From Pedosphaera sp. (lineage in GTDB: Bacteria > Verrucomicrobiota > Verrucomicrobiia > Limisphaerales > SXQI01): a stretch of 64,000 nucleotides of DNA. The position numbers and the translations under genes were made by a program. Below are positions 42,363 to 52,052 of this stretch, piece after piece. Every line of letters starts with the position of its first letter. Within the stretch, counting starts at the first letter, position 1. Below the pieces are notes generated by a model. That model saw nothing but the letters and a program-made list of their open reading frames with translations, had not been told where the DNA came from and did not search any database. Location of the stretch: NCBI GenBank assembly GCA_025359965.1, contig JANYDC010000046.1, forward strand, positions 24,959-88,958. The letters are read 5' to 3'.

Positions 42363-44384
42363 TCAGGCCGTGGCGGGAGACGCGCTACCCAAACCGGGCA
42401 ATACCGGCGGATTCGGCTTGATCACCTCAGGCAAAGGCGTCACGGCCTGAGCGCCAGAGGGTGGATCGATATTCTTAAGAGTAGGAGGCGGCGGGGTGAA
42501 CTTACCGGTCTTGACGATCTCTTCAACTTGAGAGGCATCAAGTGTCTCATGTTCAAGCAAAGTCACAGCCAGCAACTCAAGACTGGCGCGGTGAGTTTCA
42601 ATAACTTGTTTAGCCCGCTGGTACTGCTCATCAATGATGCGCTTAACTTCAGCATCAATGTTCTCCGCAATTTTTTCACTATAATCCTTGCCGCGAGTCA
42701 TCTCGCGACCCAAGAAAACATACTCGTTATTCTCGCCGTACTGGACCATGCCCATCTTATCGCTCATGCCATAATGGCAAACCATGGCACGCGCCATTTG
42801 AGTGGCCTGCTGAATGTCGCCCATTGCTCCAGTCGAGATGTCGTTGGAAGCAATTTCTTCGGCGATACGTCCAGCCATTGTGGTCGCCAAGGTATCGAGC
42901 ATTTCTTTCCTACGGCGGCTCAAAATATCCTGCTTGGGTAGGAACATGGTCGAACCCAGCGCCTGACCGCGAGGGATAATCGTCACCTTATGCAAAGGAT
43001 GTGTGTGTTCCAGAACCACATTGACCAAGGCATGACCGGCCTCATGCCATGCTGTGAATTTCTTCTCCTCATCAGTCATGGCCAGACTGCGGCGCTCACG
43101 TCCCCAACGAACTTTATCGCGTGCTTCCTCAAGCTCAATCATGCCGATGGTCTTTTTTCCAGTGCGCGCAGCCAACAGTGCAGCCTCGTTGAGAAGGTTG
43201 GCCAATTCGGCACCCGAGAAGCCAGGAGTTCCACGAGCTGTGACCGCAAGATCAACCGTGGGGTCCAACTTAACGTTCTTGGCATGAACCTTCAAAATTG
43301 CCTCGCGACCCCGGACATCAGGCAAGTTCACAGTAATTTGACGGTCAAAACGGCCTGGACGAAGCAAAGCTGGGTCCAATACATCGGGACGGTTGGTGGC
43401 AGCAATGATGATAATGCCATCGGTGGTATCAAAACCATCCATCTCCACCAAAAGCGCGTTAAGCGTCTGCTCCCGTTCGTCATTTCCGCCGCCGAGGCCA
43501 TGACCGCGACTGCGGCCTACGGCATCGATTTCATCAATGAAAATAAGGCAGGGGGTGTTTTTGCGAGCTTGCTCGAACATGTCGCGAACCCGGCTTGCGC
43601 CCACGCCCACGAACATTTCCACAAAATCGGAGCCGCTGATGCTGAAAAACGCGGCATCTGCCTCACCGGCAATGGCTTTGGCCAAAAGAGTCTTACCCGT
43701 CCCGGGCGATCCCACCATTAGGATTCCCTTGGGAATGCGCCCCCCAAGTTTTTGGAATTTTTTTGGGTCCCTAAGGAAATCCACCAATTCAAAGACCTCT
43801 TCTTTGGCTTCCTCAACACCAGCCACATCTTTAAAGGTGGTCCGGTTCTTTTCCTTGCTAAGCATGCGGGCCTTGCTCTTGCCGAAGCTAAGCGCGCCCT
43901 TACCTGCCATTTTAATCTGGCGGATGAAAAAGAAGTAAATAATGAAGGCGACCACCACAATGGGCAGAACAGTCACCACCAAACCCATCAGGAAGGTGTT
44001 GGGTTCCGCAGTGGAGAACTTGGCCGAATCGAGAAGCTTGTTCTCGAACACATCATTTAACCGGGTCTTGGTCCGAAAAGGCATCTCGATTTTCTCACCT
44101 GCCTTGTTGCTTGAGTAGTACTTGCCGCTGATTTCCTGCAGCAAGGAGGATTGGGGGTTGTAATGGATTGTCCCGGAGACAATCTGATCAGCTTCCATGA
44201 GCTGAATCAGCCTGTGGCGTGGTAGAATCTCCACTTTCTCCTCAGTGTTTTTGCGAAACACAATAATGAGTGGAATGGCACCGAGGATCAATATCCACAC
44301 CAGCCAATTACGCGGTGGAACTTTGGCATCCCCGCTACGTTTATCGTTTCTGCCGTTCGAAGACGGCTTTTGTTCGTCAGACAT
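42363..44384 (-). CDS. ftsH: ATP-dependent zinc metalloprotease FtsH
   Basis: 673 residues from the ATG at 44384 ([11 protein letters not shown]), preceded by AGGAAA; a frame reaching 44654 covers non-homologous sequence. Two membrane helices (about 31-47, [17 protein letters not shown], and about 125-145, [17 protein letters not shown]) bracket the periplasmic loop. AAA motifs follow: Walker A GSPGTGKT near 225, Walker [12 protein letters not shown], and the pore [15 protein letters not shown]. The zinc site is HEAGH near 445. A Pro-rich tail of about 45 residues ([14 protein letters not shown] onward) ends the protein. It degrades membrane and short-lived cytoplasmic proteins. Monocistronic, with a good terminator at 42318-42348; 178 bp upstream separate it from the GH18 gene. 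Confidence 0.97.
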   Translation of the reverse strand: MSDEQKPSSNGRNDKRSGDAKVPPRNWLVWILILGAIPLIIVFRKNTEEKVEILPRHRLIQLMEADQIVSGTIHYNPQSSLLQEISGKYYSSNKAGEKIEMPFRTKTRLNDVFENKLLDSAKFSTAEPNTFLMGLVVTVLPIVVVAFIIYFFFIRQIKMAGKGALSFGKSKARMLSKEKNRTTFKDVAGVEEAKEEVFELVDFLRDPKKFQKLGGRIPKGILMVGSPGTGKTLLAKAIAGEADAAFFSISGSDFVEMFVGVGASRVRDMFEQARKNTPCLIFIDEIDAVGRSRGHGLGGGNDEREQTLNALLVEMDGFDTTDGIIIIAATNRPDVLDPALLRPGRFDRQITVNLPDVRGREAILKVHAKNVKLDPTVDLAVTARGTPGFSGAELANLLNEAALLAARTGKKTIGMIELEEARDKVRWGRERRSLAMTDEEKKFTAWHEAGHALVNVVLEHTHPLHKVTIIPRGQALGSTMFLPKQDILSRRRKEMLDTLATTMAGRIAEEIASNDISTGAMGDIQQATQMARAMVCHYGMSDKMGMVQYGENNEYVFLGREMTRGKDYSEKIAENIDAEVKRIIDEQYQRAKQVIETHRASLELLAVTLLEHETLDASQVEEIVKTGKFTPPPPTLKNIDPPSGAQAVTPLPEVIKPNPPVLPGLGSASPATA

Positions 44385-44562
44385 TAAGACTTTCCTGTTA
44401 TAAAGGCACCGTAGCATGCCAAATCTCCTGCCGCAACCTGAGAACTCAGGAAAAGAGCGTATTTGAAGACTGGCGCCATTCGAGGATCCAGTCGGCGTCG
44501 AGTGGCAAAGCCAAGTATCGGAATGAAAAACAGTTACTGAAAGTGCGCCGTCGGCAGGGCGT

Positions 44563-45579
44563 TTAGGGTTGGCGGTTGCCATCAGACGTTGCCGGGCTGG
44601 GAGAAAGCAGGGTTTCGTGGATGGCTGAGAGCAGGGAGCGACTGTCCTCAACATCGTAATCCAGCGACCAAATCATCACTCCCGCAAGTCCTTGCTCAAC
44701 GACATAACGGCTCTTTGCCTTGATGGTGGGGATTCCATTGTACCAAATTGTATTGCCAACCTGATCCAAATTCTCGGCGCCTGGGTGCACGGCCAGAATT
44801 TTGGAGTACCCGTAGTCCCCTTTGCGGAAAGCCTCTCCAAACCCATAACCGTAGAAAGGAACACCCAACACAGCTTTGGCTTTGGGGAGCCCCCTATCCA
44901 GCCAATAAGCCACGTTGTTGGTGGCGTAGTAGAAGGACGAATGCTGACCTGGAGAATTCGGGCTCCAGTACCCCGCACCGTCGTAAGCCATGATATTTAC
45001 GAAATCAAAATGCTCAAAGACCGAATTGGGAACTTTGTTGCCTCCGTATCCTTTGGAAAGTGCCGAGGTCAAGAGCTTGCCCTTCGCTTTGAGAGGCTTT
45101 GCCAGGTCCTGGATGAAAACGCCGTAGTCCTTGTTAATGGACGGTCCTTCAATATCCACATCCAAACCATCAAACCCATGCTCAACCACATAGGCAGCCA
45201 GTTTGGCGACAAACCCAGCCCGGTTGTTGTCACTAATCAGGCTGAAATATCGATCCAACAGCACTTTATTGCCGGAGGCAGAACCGCCTCCGATGGAAAT
45301 GAGAATGGTAACCACCTTTGCCTTCGCCTTGTTAATCAGAACCTGATTTTTGGGACTGAAGGAGAGATCGCCGCCAGCGTTAATAGGGTTCTCAAAAGCA
45401 ATATTGATATGAGTCAGTTTGGCGTAATCAATTTTTTCGGCGAGCGCGTCCAAATCGACCCAGTTCGGCACATAAGCCACCACCAAAGGTCGGGCGGCAC
45501 ACGAAACAACGGCCAAACCGAATGCAAATACCGAGGCAAACCATTGCCACATCAATATTCTGCATTTCAAAGAGAGCAT
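44563..45579 (-). CDS. Secreted GH18 family glycoside hydrolase (chitinase-like)
   Basis: 338 residues, with AAGG 7 bases before the ATG at 45579. Residues 1-29 are a signal peptide with possible lipobox VVSC (Cys27). The GH18 barrel is complete: SIGGGS near 96-100 and the catalytic DGLDVDIE (137-144, acid Glu144), then the substrate Tyr in NIMAYDG and the last strand [10 protein letters not shown]. It should hydrolyse beta-1,4 GlcNAc-containing polymers such as chitin or peptidoglycan in the envelope. It is last in the leftward run, 24 bp after the MocA gene, and may share its transcript. Compact single-domain form without a binding module. Confidence 0.82.
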   Translation of the reverse strand: MLSLKCRILMWQWFASVFAFGLAVVSCAARPLVVAYVPNWVDLDALAEKIDYAKLTHINIAFENPINAGGDLSFSPKNQVLINKAKAKVVTILISIGGGSASGNKVLLDRYFSLISDNNRAGFVAKLAAYVVEHGFDGLDVDIEGPSINKDYGVFIQDLAKPLKAKGKLLTSALSKGYGGNKVPNSVFEHFDFVNIMAYDGAGYWSPNSPGQHSSFYYATNNVAYWLDRGLPKAKAVLGVPFYGYGFGEAFRKGDYGYSKILAVHPGAENLDQVGNTIWYNGIPTIKAKSRYVVEQGLAGVMIWSLDYDVEDSRSLLSAIHETLLSPSPATSDGNRQP

Positions 45580-45603
45580 GAGTATGCCTTCCAGTCTGTG
45601 GCG

Positions 45604-47025
45604 TTAAGAGGGAATTTCCCACCCGGCTCGATAGGATTCCCTGAGATATGCGTCCGCTTCCGGTGCGTTGACACATTTGAGGGCTTTGGCATCCCAAGAA
45701 AGCTTTTTTCCCACCCGCATGGCGACCAATCCGAGTAAACCAACTTCCGTCAAAGCGGCCCCATATTCAAAATTAGACCCGGCCGACGGTCCGCCTTTGC
45801 AAGCATCAAGCCAGTCCCTGTGGTGCCCTTTGGATCGAGTCAAGGTCGGTGAAGGCCGTTGATAGGCTTTATCCCGTGAACCGGGCAGCAGCTTGGGCTG
45901 GCCGCCCCAACCCGGGCTGTAGAGAGCGCCTTTGTCACCAAGAAACAGAATTCCATTCCCATCAAACTGATCACCTTCCTCCATCACATCAGGCCGCGGC
46001 GGCTTGAGACCTCCTTCGTACCACGTGAATTTGACCGATGGTTTATCGCCACGAGGGCCAAAGTGGTAGGTATACAAGCCGGCGGGCGGTGCCATATACT
46101 TATCCACTGCACCCACTGGTGATGCCTCAATGGTCAAAGGCTGCCGGAGATCCAAAGACCACATGGCAGGATCAAAATTGTGACAAAAGAAATCACCGAT
46201 TGGCGCAGTGCCAAAATCCCAGAAATCCCGCCAGCGAACCGGATTTAAAGCCGCGCTATAACCACGGGGTTCGCGCGGCCCGAGCCAAAGATCCCAATTC
46301 ACTCCCGTGGGTGTGGCTTCATCTTTTGGTCGCCCGGAAAGCTCTTTGTTCCAGCGCGAAGCACTCGTCCATGCGTGAACTTCCCGAACATTGCCAATGG
46401 CACCATCCCAGATGATTTCGCAGGTTTGCCGGATAAAATCGCCCGAATGCCCCTGATTGCCCATCTGCGTGGCAACGCCAGTCTCCCTGGCAACTTTGGC
46501 CACTTGCCGGGCTTCCCAGACGTTGTGCGTCAGCGGCTTTTCACAATACACATGCTTTTTGAGCATCATCGCGCGGATACTAACATAGGCATGTAAATGG
46601 TCAGGGGTGGCACACAGTATGGCGTCGACCGATTTTTCCCTCTCCAATAAATCACGAAAATCCTCGTAGTCTTTGACTTTGTAATTTGGAGTTTTGGCGG
46701 AAAAATGTTTTTCGATCTCAGCCTTGAGAGGCAGTCTACCAGCCAAGCCTTTGTAGTAAAAACCGTCGAGGTTTTGTGACTCTATGGGATCAGCCACAGC
46801 AATGATCTGAGCGTCACCCTGTTCGAAAAGTGAGCGAACGTTGGTTCTCCCCTGCCCTCCGCAACCGATGATGGCAATATTGATTTTTTCGCTGGGGGCG
46901 ACGAATCCAGGGCCGCCGAGCACATGACGAGGAATGATAGTAAAACCGGCTATGGCCGATGCTGTTCCACCAATAAATGCGCGGCGCGTTAGACCGCTCG
47001 CAGTTTTGTTGCTCAACTTAGTCAT
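45604..47025 (-). CDS. Tat-exported GFO/IDH/MocA family oxidoreductase
   Basis: 473 residues from the ATG at 47025; a longer frame from 47070 adds residues before a clear Tat signal (LTRRAFIGGTASAIAGFTI). The Rossmann motif is IAIIGCGGQGRTN; CEKPLTHNVWEARQ carries the catalytic lysine of the EKP motif. The C-terminal domain (GDFFCHNFDPAMWSLDLRQP, DKYMAPPAGLYTYHFGPRG) is the verrucomicrobial/planctomycete type. It should oxidise or reduce a sugar or glycoside in the periplasm after folded export with its NAD(P) bound. Its start overlaps the stop of the upstream TIM barrel by 4 bp. Such enzymes occur with ThuA proteins in presumed 3-keto-glycoside pathways. Substrate unknown. Confidence 0.82.
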   Translation of the reverse strand: MTKLSNKTASGLTRRAFIGGTASAIAGFTIIPRHVLGGPGFVAPSEKINIAIIGCGGQGRTNVRSLFEQGDAQIIAVADPIESQNLDGFYYKGLAGRLPLKAEIEKHFSAKTPNYKVKDYEDFRDLLEREKSVDAILCATPDHLHAYVSIRAMMLKKHVYCEKPLTHNVWEARQVAKVARETGVATQMGNQGHSGDFIRQTCEIIWDGAIGNVREVHAWTSASRWNKELSGRPKDEATPTGVNWDLWLGPREPRGYSAALNPVRWRDFWDFGTAPIGDFFCHNFDPAMWSLDLRQPLTIEASPVGAVDKYMAPPAGLYTYHFGPRGDKPSVKFTWYEGGLKPPRPDVMEEGDQFDGNGILFLGDKGALYSPGWGGQPKLLPGSRDKAYQRPSPTLTRSKGHHRDWLDACKGGPSAGSNFEYGAALTEVGLLGLVAMRVGKKLSWDAKALKCVNAPEADAYLRESYRAGWEIPS

Positions 47026-47912
47026 TGCTTGTCCTCCGAGTCGGAAAACCCGCGGACATAGCCGATGCACTGCGCGATGTCCTCCACGCTATGTTCCCAA
47101 TCACGTTCGTATTCCATTGAAATATTGCCGTCAAACTTCTGCCGTCTCAGTTCGCGAAGTATACCTTTTACATTCGTCACACCAAGGCCTAGCGGCACAT
47201 CGGTCGCATCAGGATTGCCTGCCTCCACAATATCCTTCAAATGTACGCTAATGACCCTGCCTTCCAAAATCTTCAGCCCGGCAATTGCGTCAACACCCGA
47301 TCGCGTCCAGTGGCCCACATCCGCACAAACCCCAAAACGAGGATCGCGGCCTTTAACCAAGGAGTAAACATAGTTCGGATCCCATAATTTGTAATCAGGC
47401 TTGGAAGCGCGCTTGGGATGGCAGTGAATACCGGCACCGATGCCGTATTCCTTGATGAACTTCTCGATCAGATCAATCTGATCCGCCGAAGGTTCTATGG
47501 TAATGGCGCGCGCCCCCAATTTTTTGGCAAACTCAAAAACCTGACGCGCGCCGGCTTCCTCACGAGGTATGGCCACAACGCCGAAATTCACGATCAACAA
47601 ACCGTGCTGCTGAGCCTTGGCCTTCAATTTTGCCACGGTTTCATCAGTGGCACTGGCATCCACTTTGGTCTTTTTGTCCTCAGGGCTGAGCGATTGGCCG
47701 GGATAAAACTCAATGGCTTTGCCACCCGCCGCAGCCGTCTTCTCGATGGCCTCAAAGGCGGAAAACCGATGAAACATATAAGCTTGGCAGCCAACCACAA
47801 ACCCGCCGACTCGATACTCAGGACCAGCGGGGATTTCAGCAGCGCAGAGATTCAGGCCAAAAAATCCGGCAGCTATGACCGCAGCGCTTTTGATGATTCT
47901 CAGAACATTCAT
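47022..47912 (-). CDS. Exported xylose-isomerase-like TIM barrel protein
   Basis: 296 residues from the ATG at 47912, which gives a signal peptide (IIKSAAVIAAGFFGLNLCAA); the frame extends to 47993 without support. The barrel has the family motifs: AAAGGKAIEFYPGQ, GARAITIEPSADQ, HCHPKR, FGVCADVGHWTRSGVD, VISVHLKDI. The metal-ligand residues of sugar phosphate isomerases/epimerases appear present (Glu, Asp/His, Glu set). Periplasmic location is unusual for isomerases of phosphorylated sugars, so the substrate is probably a free or oxidised sugar. Coupled to the MocA gene downstream by a 4 bp overlap. Confidence 0.75.
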   Translation of the reverse strand: MNVLRIIKSAAVIAAGFFGLNLCAAEIPAGPEYRVGGFVVGCQAYMFHRFSAFEAIEKTAAAGGKAIEFYPGQSLSPEDKKTKVDASATDETVAKLKAKAQQHGLLIVNFGVVAIPREEAGARQVFEFAKKLGARAITIEPSADQIDLIEKFIKEYGIGAGIHCHPKRASKPDYKLWDPNYVYSLVKGRDPRFGVCADVGHWTRSGVDAIAGLKILEGRVISVHLKDIVEAGNPDATDVPLGLGVTNVKGILRELRRQKFDGNISMEYERDWEHSVEDIAQCIGYVRGFSDSEDKQ

Positions 47913-47935
47913 AAATTTACTTTGCTCACACGGTA

Positions 47936-48760
47936 TCATTTCATCGGTTTGGGCTGCGGCGTGGCTTCGCCCGGAATAAGCCCCATCGACCATTGGATCA
48001 TTTCAACCCACATTTTTTGGAAGTCGGCCCGTTCCCACACCGCCTGAACATGGCCGAGACCATTGTAAAGAGTCCGGCCTTTGCCGTAATTCTGTGCCCA
48101 AACCACAGCGAAATCCTTATCCGTCCTTTTCACCCCCTTACGGGCAAGATCAAGCTTGTCCGCATCCATGCTCATCAGAACACGCACATTCTGCCGCGAA
48201 AAACTTTTCATTTGATAGATTTCGTCGAACATACTGAATGAGGGAGAAAAATTGGCCATACCCGGAAATTTTGAGTCTTCCACGACCAACGGGGCGTTGA
48301 ACTGCCCCCAGGGATGACCGTCAAAATATCCACCTAGCATCTCTCCATACTCCGGCCAGCTTGTGAAAGTAATGGCCGCACTGTGGATGCCTATGAATCC
48401 CTTCCCATCATCACGAACAAATGAGAGCAAATCGGCCTTTTGAGAGGCGTCCATATCCAAATCGCCATCGGTGAAGAAAACAACGGCATCAAACGCATCG
48501 AGGTTTTTCGCCTCCCACTTCAATGGTTTTTTAGTGATAGCCGTGCAATCCGTGCGGAGATAGGTGTTCCAAAGCCCTGTGCTGCGCCCGAGGTTGTACA
48601 GCGTTGCCATCGCGGTCGAGATGGCTTCGTGCTGATAACCCTTTGCCTGCCCTATGAAAAGCAGATTGTGCTTCGGTCCGCCGGGCGACGTTTGTGCTGA
48701 CAGTTGCGAACAAAACGCCAGACTGACTATCCCAGCGAGTAGATGGATGATCTGTTTCAT
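47936..48760 (-). CDS. Exported ThuA-domain protein
   Basis: 274 residues from the ATG at 48760, with signal peptide (LLAGIVSLAFCSQLSAQ); an earlier start at 48793 adds 11 residues. The ThuA/glutamine amidotransferase-like fold shows as LLFIGQAKGYQHEAISTA, FDAVVFFTDGDLDM, KGFIGIHSAAITF and FAVVWAQNYGKGRTLYNGLGH. ThuA is tied to oxidised disaccharide use in rhizobia, and such domains accompany MocA enzymes in sugar clusters. It sits 23 bp from the TIM barrel gene in the same direction. Catalytic function is not established for the family, so only a role in the sugar pathway is inferred. Confidence 0.72.
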   Translation of the reverse strand: MKQIIHLLAGIVSLAFCSQLSAQTSPGGPKHNLLFIGQAKGYQHEAISTAMATLYNLGRSTGLWNTYLRTDCTAITKKPLKWEAKNLDAFDAVVFFTDGDLDMDASQKADLLSFVRDDGKGFIGIHSAAITFTSWPEYGEMLGGYFDGHPWGQFNAPLVVEDSKFPGMANFSPSFSMFDEIYQMKSFSRQNVRVLMSMDADKLDLARKGVKRTDKDFAVVWAQNYGKGRTLYNGLGHVQAVWERADFQKMWVEMIQWSMGLIPGEATPQPKPMK

Positions 48761-48797
48761 AACACATCGACAAGACCGAGGCTTTAAATACATGAAC

Positions 48798-49793
48798 TTA
48801 ATGCAAGGCTCCGCTCAGTTCCTGCGCCAGAGGGAAAATAGGTGATTTCGAGTAGGCCTCTTTGACAATGGTTCGCATGAATTCGGCGGCAAGCTGCGCA
48901 TTCTTATGGGCAAACTCAATCCCCACCGTCTCCCCGTTCACCACTGGAAGCTGGTGGCAAAGCTCGTAGCTGGTATAACCATTGAAGCCTATGCCGCTCA
49001 TGGCTTTTGCAAAATCGTGATAGTATTGGTTTGTTTCGCCTGTCACGACTCCATCAATCCGATCCACCCCGGTGATACTGCCATCCGGGTTTCGATCAAA
49101 TTCCCCTCCAAAATGTGACATGACCTGCAAATCGCCAATGGCCTGCGCGGCCTCAATCATGGAGGCGAGGCTTTTGTCGGGCATTAGCGGCGCATCAATA
49201 CAGACCTTGAGATGAGGCGAATTCACTTCGCGCACCATGCGCAACACATCGTTGTGATCCTTGATTAGAGGTTTGTGATTCTGCAAGGCAAGTGTCACCC
49301 CAAGCTCGCCTGCATAATGGGCGCACTCGATTAATGCCTCGCGGCACCATGCCCAGGTTTCTTCAGTGGAAAATTTCTCGTGGATAATCGGCCAATAGCC
49401 TTCGGCAATATCGTAGGTGGCCAGCTTTGGATGGCGGGTGATCCCCCACCAGGCCAGAAACACCCGCAAATGCTTGGCCCCCAAATCAGCGGTCATGCGC
49501 GTTAGTTCACGGACAAAACAAATTTGAGCCTCACGGACTTCGGGCACGGGATTGCTGAAATCGTTGTTGGCAGCGACCCCCAGTATCTCGATTCCCTCCC
49601 TGTCGGCAACCTGCCGCAAATCCAGACAGCGTGCCTTTGGCCAATCCACAGGGTTGCCGTGCGGACGTTTGCCATCGATTTCAACACCGTCGTAGCCAAA
49701 TTTTTTGGCGGTGCGGATGAGATCCGGTAGGCTGAGGGCTTCTCCGCGATACCAGCAGCCAAGATAAGTGATGCTATACAGTCCAATTTTCAT
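48798..49793 (-). CDS. Cytoplasmic sugar phosphate isomerase/epimerase family TIM barrel
   Basis: 331 residues with no signal peptide. The barrel start (MKIGLYSITYLGCWYRG) and motifs YDGVEIDGKRPHG, HLRVFLAWWGITRH, LALQNHKPLIKDH, LKVCIDAPLMPDKS and GYTSYELCHQLP are of the PF01261 type. The product probably rearranges an oxidised or keto sugar imported from the periplasm. It is one of three such barrels in the window (also 37567 and 47022), each different in length and location. It lies between the two ThuA genes, 37 bp and 15 bp from its neighbours. Confidence 0.72.
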   Translation of the reverse strand: MKIGLYSITYLGCWYRGEALSLPDLIRTAKKFGYDGVEIDGKRPHGNPVDWPKARCLDLRQVADREGIEILGVAANNDFSNPVPEVREAQICFVRELTRMTADLGAKHLRVFLAWWGITRHPKLATYDIAEGYWPIIHEKFSTEETWAWCREALIECAHYAGELGVTLALQNHKPLIKDHNDVLRMVREVNSPHLKVCIDAPLMPDKSLASMIEAAQAIGDLQVMSHFGGEFDRNPDGSITGVDRIDGVVTGETNQYYHDFAKAMSGIGFNGYTSYELCHQLPVVNGETVGIEFAHKNAQLAAEFMRTIVKEAYSKSPIFPLAQELSGALH

Positions 49794-49808
49794 AAAAGCA
49801 GATGTGGG

Positions 49809-51242
49809 TTATTTGAGTTTTCCGGCGCACCACAAAATCGAGTTGTGGACCAGCGCACGGTAAGAAGGATGGCGAAAGGGGGAATGGTCGTGGCCCAGCT
49901 GGATGTACACCACTTTGGAGGTAGCGCAGGGACCAATCCATGCAACTGTGCGGTCACTGGTTGGATTGTCCGTGAACAAAAGCGGTTTAACATTGGGTGA
50001 AATATACAGCCCTTTGTACGTCTCATCCGTTACGTGGAACGGGCTTATGCCAGCTGTGATCGGATGATCCCCCGCAGGCGTGATTAGATGCTCTTCACCG
50101 AATTTTACGGTGGAATTGGGTATGGTGCCCTGGCGTTCCAGACGATAAAGCCCGCCCACCACCTCCTCATACCACCAAGGCCATTTTTGGGCATCCAGAA
50201 TGCCATGATGCAAGACCACAACGCCCTTGCCGCTCTCCACAAAATCCCGCAAGTTTTTCTTGCTCTTCTCGTCCAGATCACGCGTGAAATCGTAGAAAAC
50301 CAGCACGTCGTATTTGAGTCGGATATCTTCCTGAAAAGCCAGTTTGCTGTCACTGACGGGCACCCATCCGATATCTTTGTAACCTTGGAACAATCCGTAA
50401 AAGGCTGCTTCGTGGTCGTGTCCACCCGCAATCACCAAGACTCGCGCCCCATTTTTATCGGGAGTGGGCATGCCCATTTCCGACGGCAGCGTCACCTTGC
50501 CCGAAGCCGCCCACTCTGCTCCTCGCAGAAACGTTGTGATAAAAATTTTCTCCTGCATGGCACCCAGTTCGTCGCCAAGCGCGGTGCAGAAAACCCGACC
50601 CTTACCAGAGTTTGAAGCGAATAGCAGGGGTTCGTCCTCCTCGGTGGATGCGAGTGCCATTGCCTCAGCCGACAGCTTGATACCGAGCCGCGGCCGATCT
50701 CCTGTCCTCGGATTGGCACTGATCCCTTGCATCACGGGATGCTCGGGGTGCCCGGTCTTTAATTTGAAAAGATGAAACTGAGGAACTGCTGGGGAAGCGG
50801 AATACGTAGCTTTGGTCAGTTTGGCGAAACCCGGACTGCCTGTTTGAGCAGAAAACGATGCCAGCCCCCCGTGCGTAACCACCAGACCTTTGCCAGCGCC
50901 CACAAAACCTTCAAGCGCTTTTTCAGCCTCCCCTCCCAATCGTGGACCCGCGTAGTCGTCGACGACCAAATCAAACCCTGCCAAAGTCTTGGCCGTCATA
51001 CCAGCAGGCGATTCACTTACCCGCACCTCGAAACGTCCTGAATCCAGAAGCAACTGCTTCAAAAACGGAGTGGTGGTGCGCCAGTCATGACTTCCGTCAC
51101 CCGAAAGAATAAGGGCCCGCAACTTGGCCGGTGCTGGCGAAGCCGAGTTGTCTGCCAATTGCGCGAATGAAAATACCGTCAGCGACAGCAGAGCGACCAG
51201 ACTCAACAGCCAATGTCCAAGAAATTGAAGCGCGGATTTCAC
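49809..51242 (-). CDS. Exported tandem ThuA-domain protein
   Basis: 477 residues from a GTG at 51242; the signal peptide is MKSALQFLGHWLLSLVALL. Two ThuA-like halves follow: about 40-225 (RALILSGDGSHDWRTTT, GKGLVVTHGGLASFSA) and about 240-475 (GARVLVIAGGHDHEAAFYG, GKGVVVLHHGILDAQKWPW, VVYIQLGHDHSPFRHPSYR). The second half is better conserved, with HDHSPF and an internal HHGI. Together with the single-domain ThuA protein at 47936, the MocA enzyme and the TIM barrels it forms a compact sugar-processing set. It is the first gene of this section, 30 bp after the PAS-AraC stop, so all may be co-transcribed from upstream of it. Confidence 0.72.
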   Translation of the reverse strand: MKSALQFLGHWLLSLVALLSLTVFSFAQLADNSASPAPAKLRALILSGDGSHDWRTTTPFLKQLLLDSGRFEVRVSESPAGMTAKTLAGFDLVVDDYAGPRLGGEAEKALEGFVGAGKGLVVTHGGLASFSAQTGSPGFAKLTKATYSASPAVPQFHLFKLKTGHPEHPVMQGISANPRTGDRPRLGIKLSAEAMALASTEEDEPLLFASNSGKGRVFCTALGDELGAMQEKIFITTFLRGAEWAASGKVTLPSEMGMPTPDKNGARVLVIAGGHDHEAAFYGLFQGYKDIGWVPVSDSKLAFQEDIRLKYDVLVFYDFTRDLDEKSKKNLRDFVESGKGVVVLHHGILDAQKWPWWYEEVVGGLYRLERQGTIPNSTVKFGEEHLITPAGDHPITAGISPFHVTDETYKGLYISPNVKPLLFTDNPTSDRTVAWIGPCATSKVVYIQLGHDHSPFRHPSYRALVHNSILWCAGKLK

Positions 51243-51272
51243 GCCGAAACTTTAGCCGAGAACTCGGATGTG

Positions 51273-52052
51273 TTATTGCGTGGAAGCGGCAGACTTTGGT
51301 CCAGGAACGGCATTCGCAACTTTGTAGTGTTCCCGATAATCGCGAGGAGTTCGTCCAAATTGGCGGCGAAATTCGCGAGTGAAATGGCTCTGATCCGCGA
51401 ATCCACAGCTTAAAGCCAATTCAGAAAGCGATTCCGTGGTATAGATTAATGCCCGGCTGGCAATGCGGAGGCGTAGTTTCCTCAAATATTTTTGCGGAGT
51501 GAGATGAAAACTGGCCAGAAATTGACGCTCGAAAGCCCGCAGCGACATTTTAGAAACATTTGCCAACTGCTGGTTGGTGATAGGGCCTTGGTAATGGTCT
51601 CGGATGTATTCCAGAGCGGTTCCGAATCCGTCCCCCAATCCCAGATGAGCGGCGTGCTGAGGCAGTGCGCGTGTGATGCCAGCCGTCCCAATGATCCGTT
51701 GCTTTGCATCCAGCACCGGAATTTTATTGGTCACATTCCAACCGGCGGCCCCGTGAAGCTCGCCCACCCGTTCGATACGATTGATAATTCGGTTTCCTGC
51801 CAGCACGTGCTCATCATCCAGACGAAACTGATCCGCGAGAAAAACAGGCGAAAAATAATAGTCGGTTTTACCCAGAACCGAGGTCTCGCAATCGTCGTCT
51901 GCCAAGCCAGGGTGTTCGATGGCGTAATTCATCACAAAGGCTCGATTAACCCACAGGTACCGTCCCTCACGATCCTTAACCCACGCCAGCACGTCCTCAA
52001 GAAAATCAAAAAGCTCGGCAAGATCGAATGTCACATTCATCGATATCTTCAT
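51273..52052 (-). CDS. AraC-family regulator with PAS-like sensor domain
   Basis: 259 residues if it starts at the ATG at 52052, which overlaps the tilS stop (ATGA at 52049-52052); starts at 52064 or 52040 are also possible. Residues about 10-125 look like a PAS domain (FLEDVLAWVKDREGRYLWVNR, KTDYYFSP, KIPVLDAKQRIIGTAGITR). The C-terminal 100 residues form the AraC helix-turn-helix pair (TNQQLANVSKMSLRAFERQF, SLSELALSCGFADQSHFTREFRRQFG). It probably senses a small ligand, and may control the exported sugar genes that follow it. Coupling to tilS is unusual because tilS is housekeeping. Confidence 0.75.
   Translation of the reverse strand: MKISMNVTFDLAELFDFLEDVLAWVKDREGRYLWVNRAFVMNYAIEHPGLADDDCETSVLGKTDYYFSPVFLADQFRLDDEHVLAGNRIINRIERVGELHGAAGWNVTNKIPVLDAKQRIIGTAGITRALPQHAAHLGLGDGFGTALEYIRDHYQGPITNQQLANVSKMSLRAFERQFLASFHLTPQKYLRKLRLRIASRALIYTTESLSELALSCGFADQSHFTREFRRQFGRTPRDYREHYKVANAVPGPKSAASTQ

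Noticed and set aside
42990..43721. 243-codon open frame antisense to ftsH
   Set aside because: It lies entirely in the conserved FtsH catalytic region and has no family match by eye.
44692..45738. Long open frame of 348 codons on the plus strand antisense to the GH18 gene
   Set aside because: The minus strand has a complete GH18 protein with signal peptide and DGxDxDxE; the plus frame has no recognisable domain and is a shadow of it.
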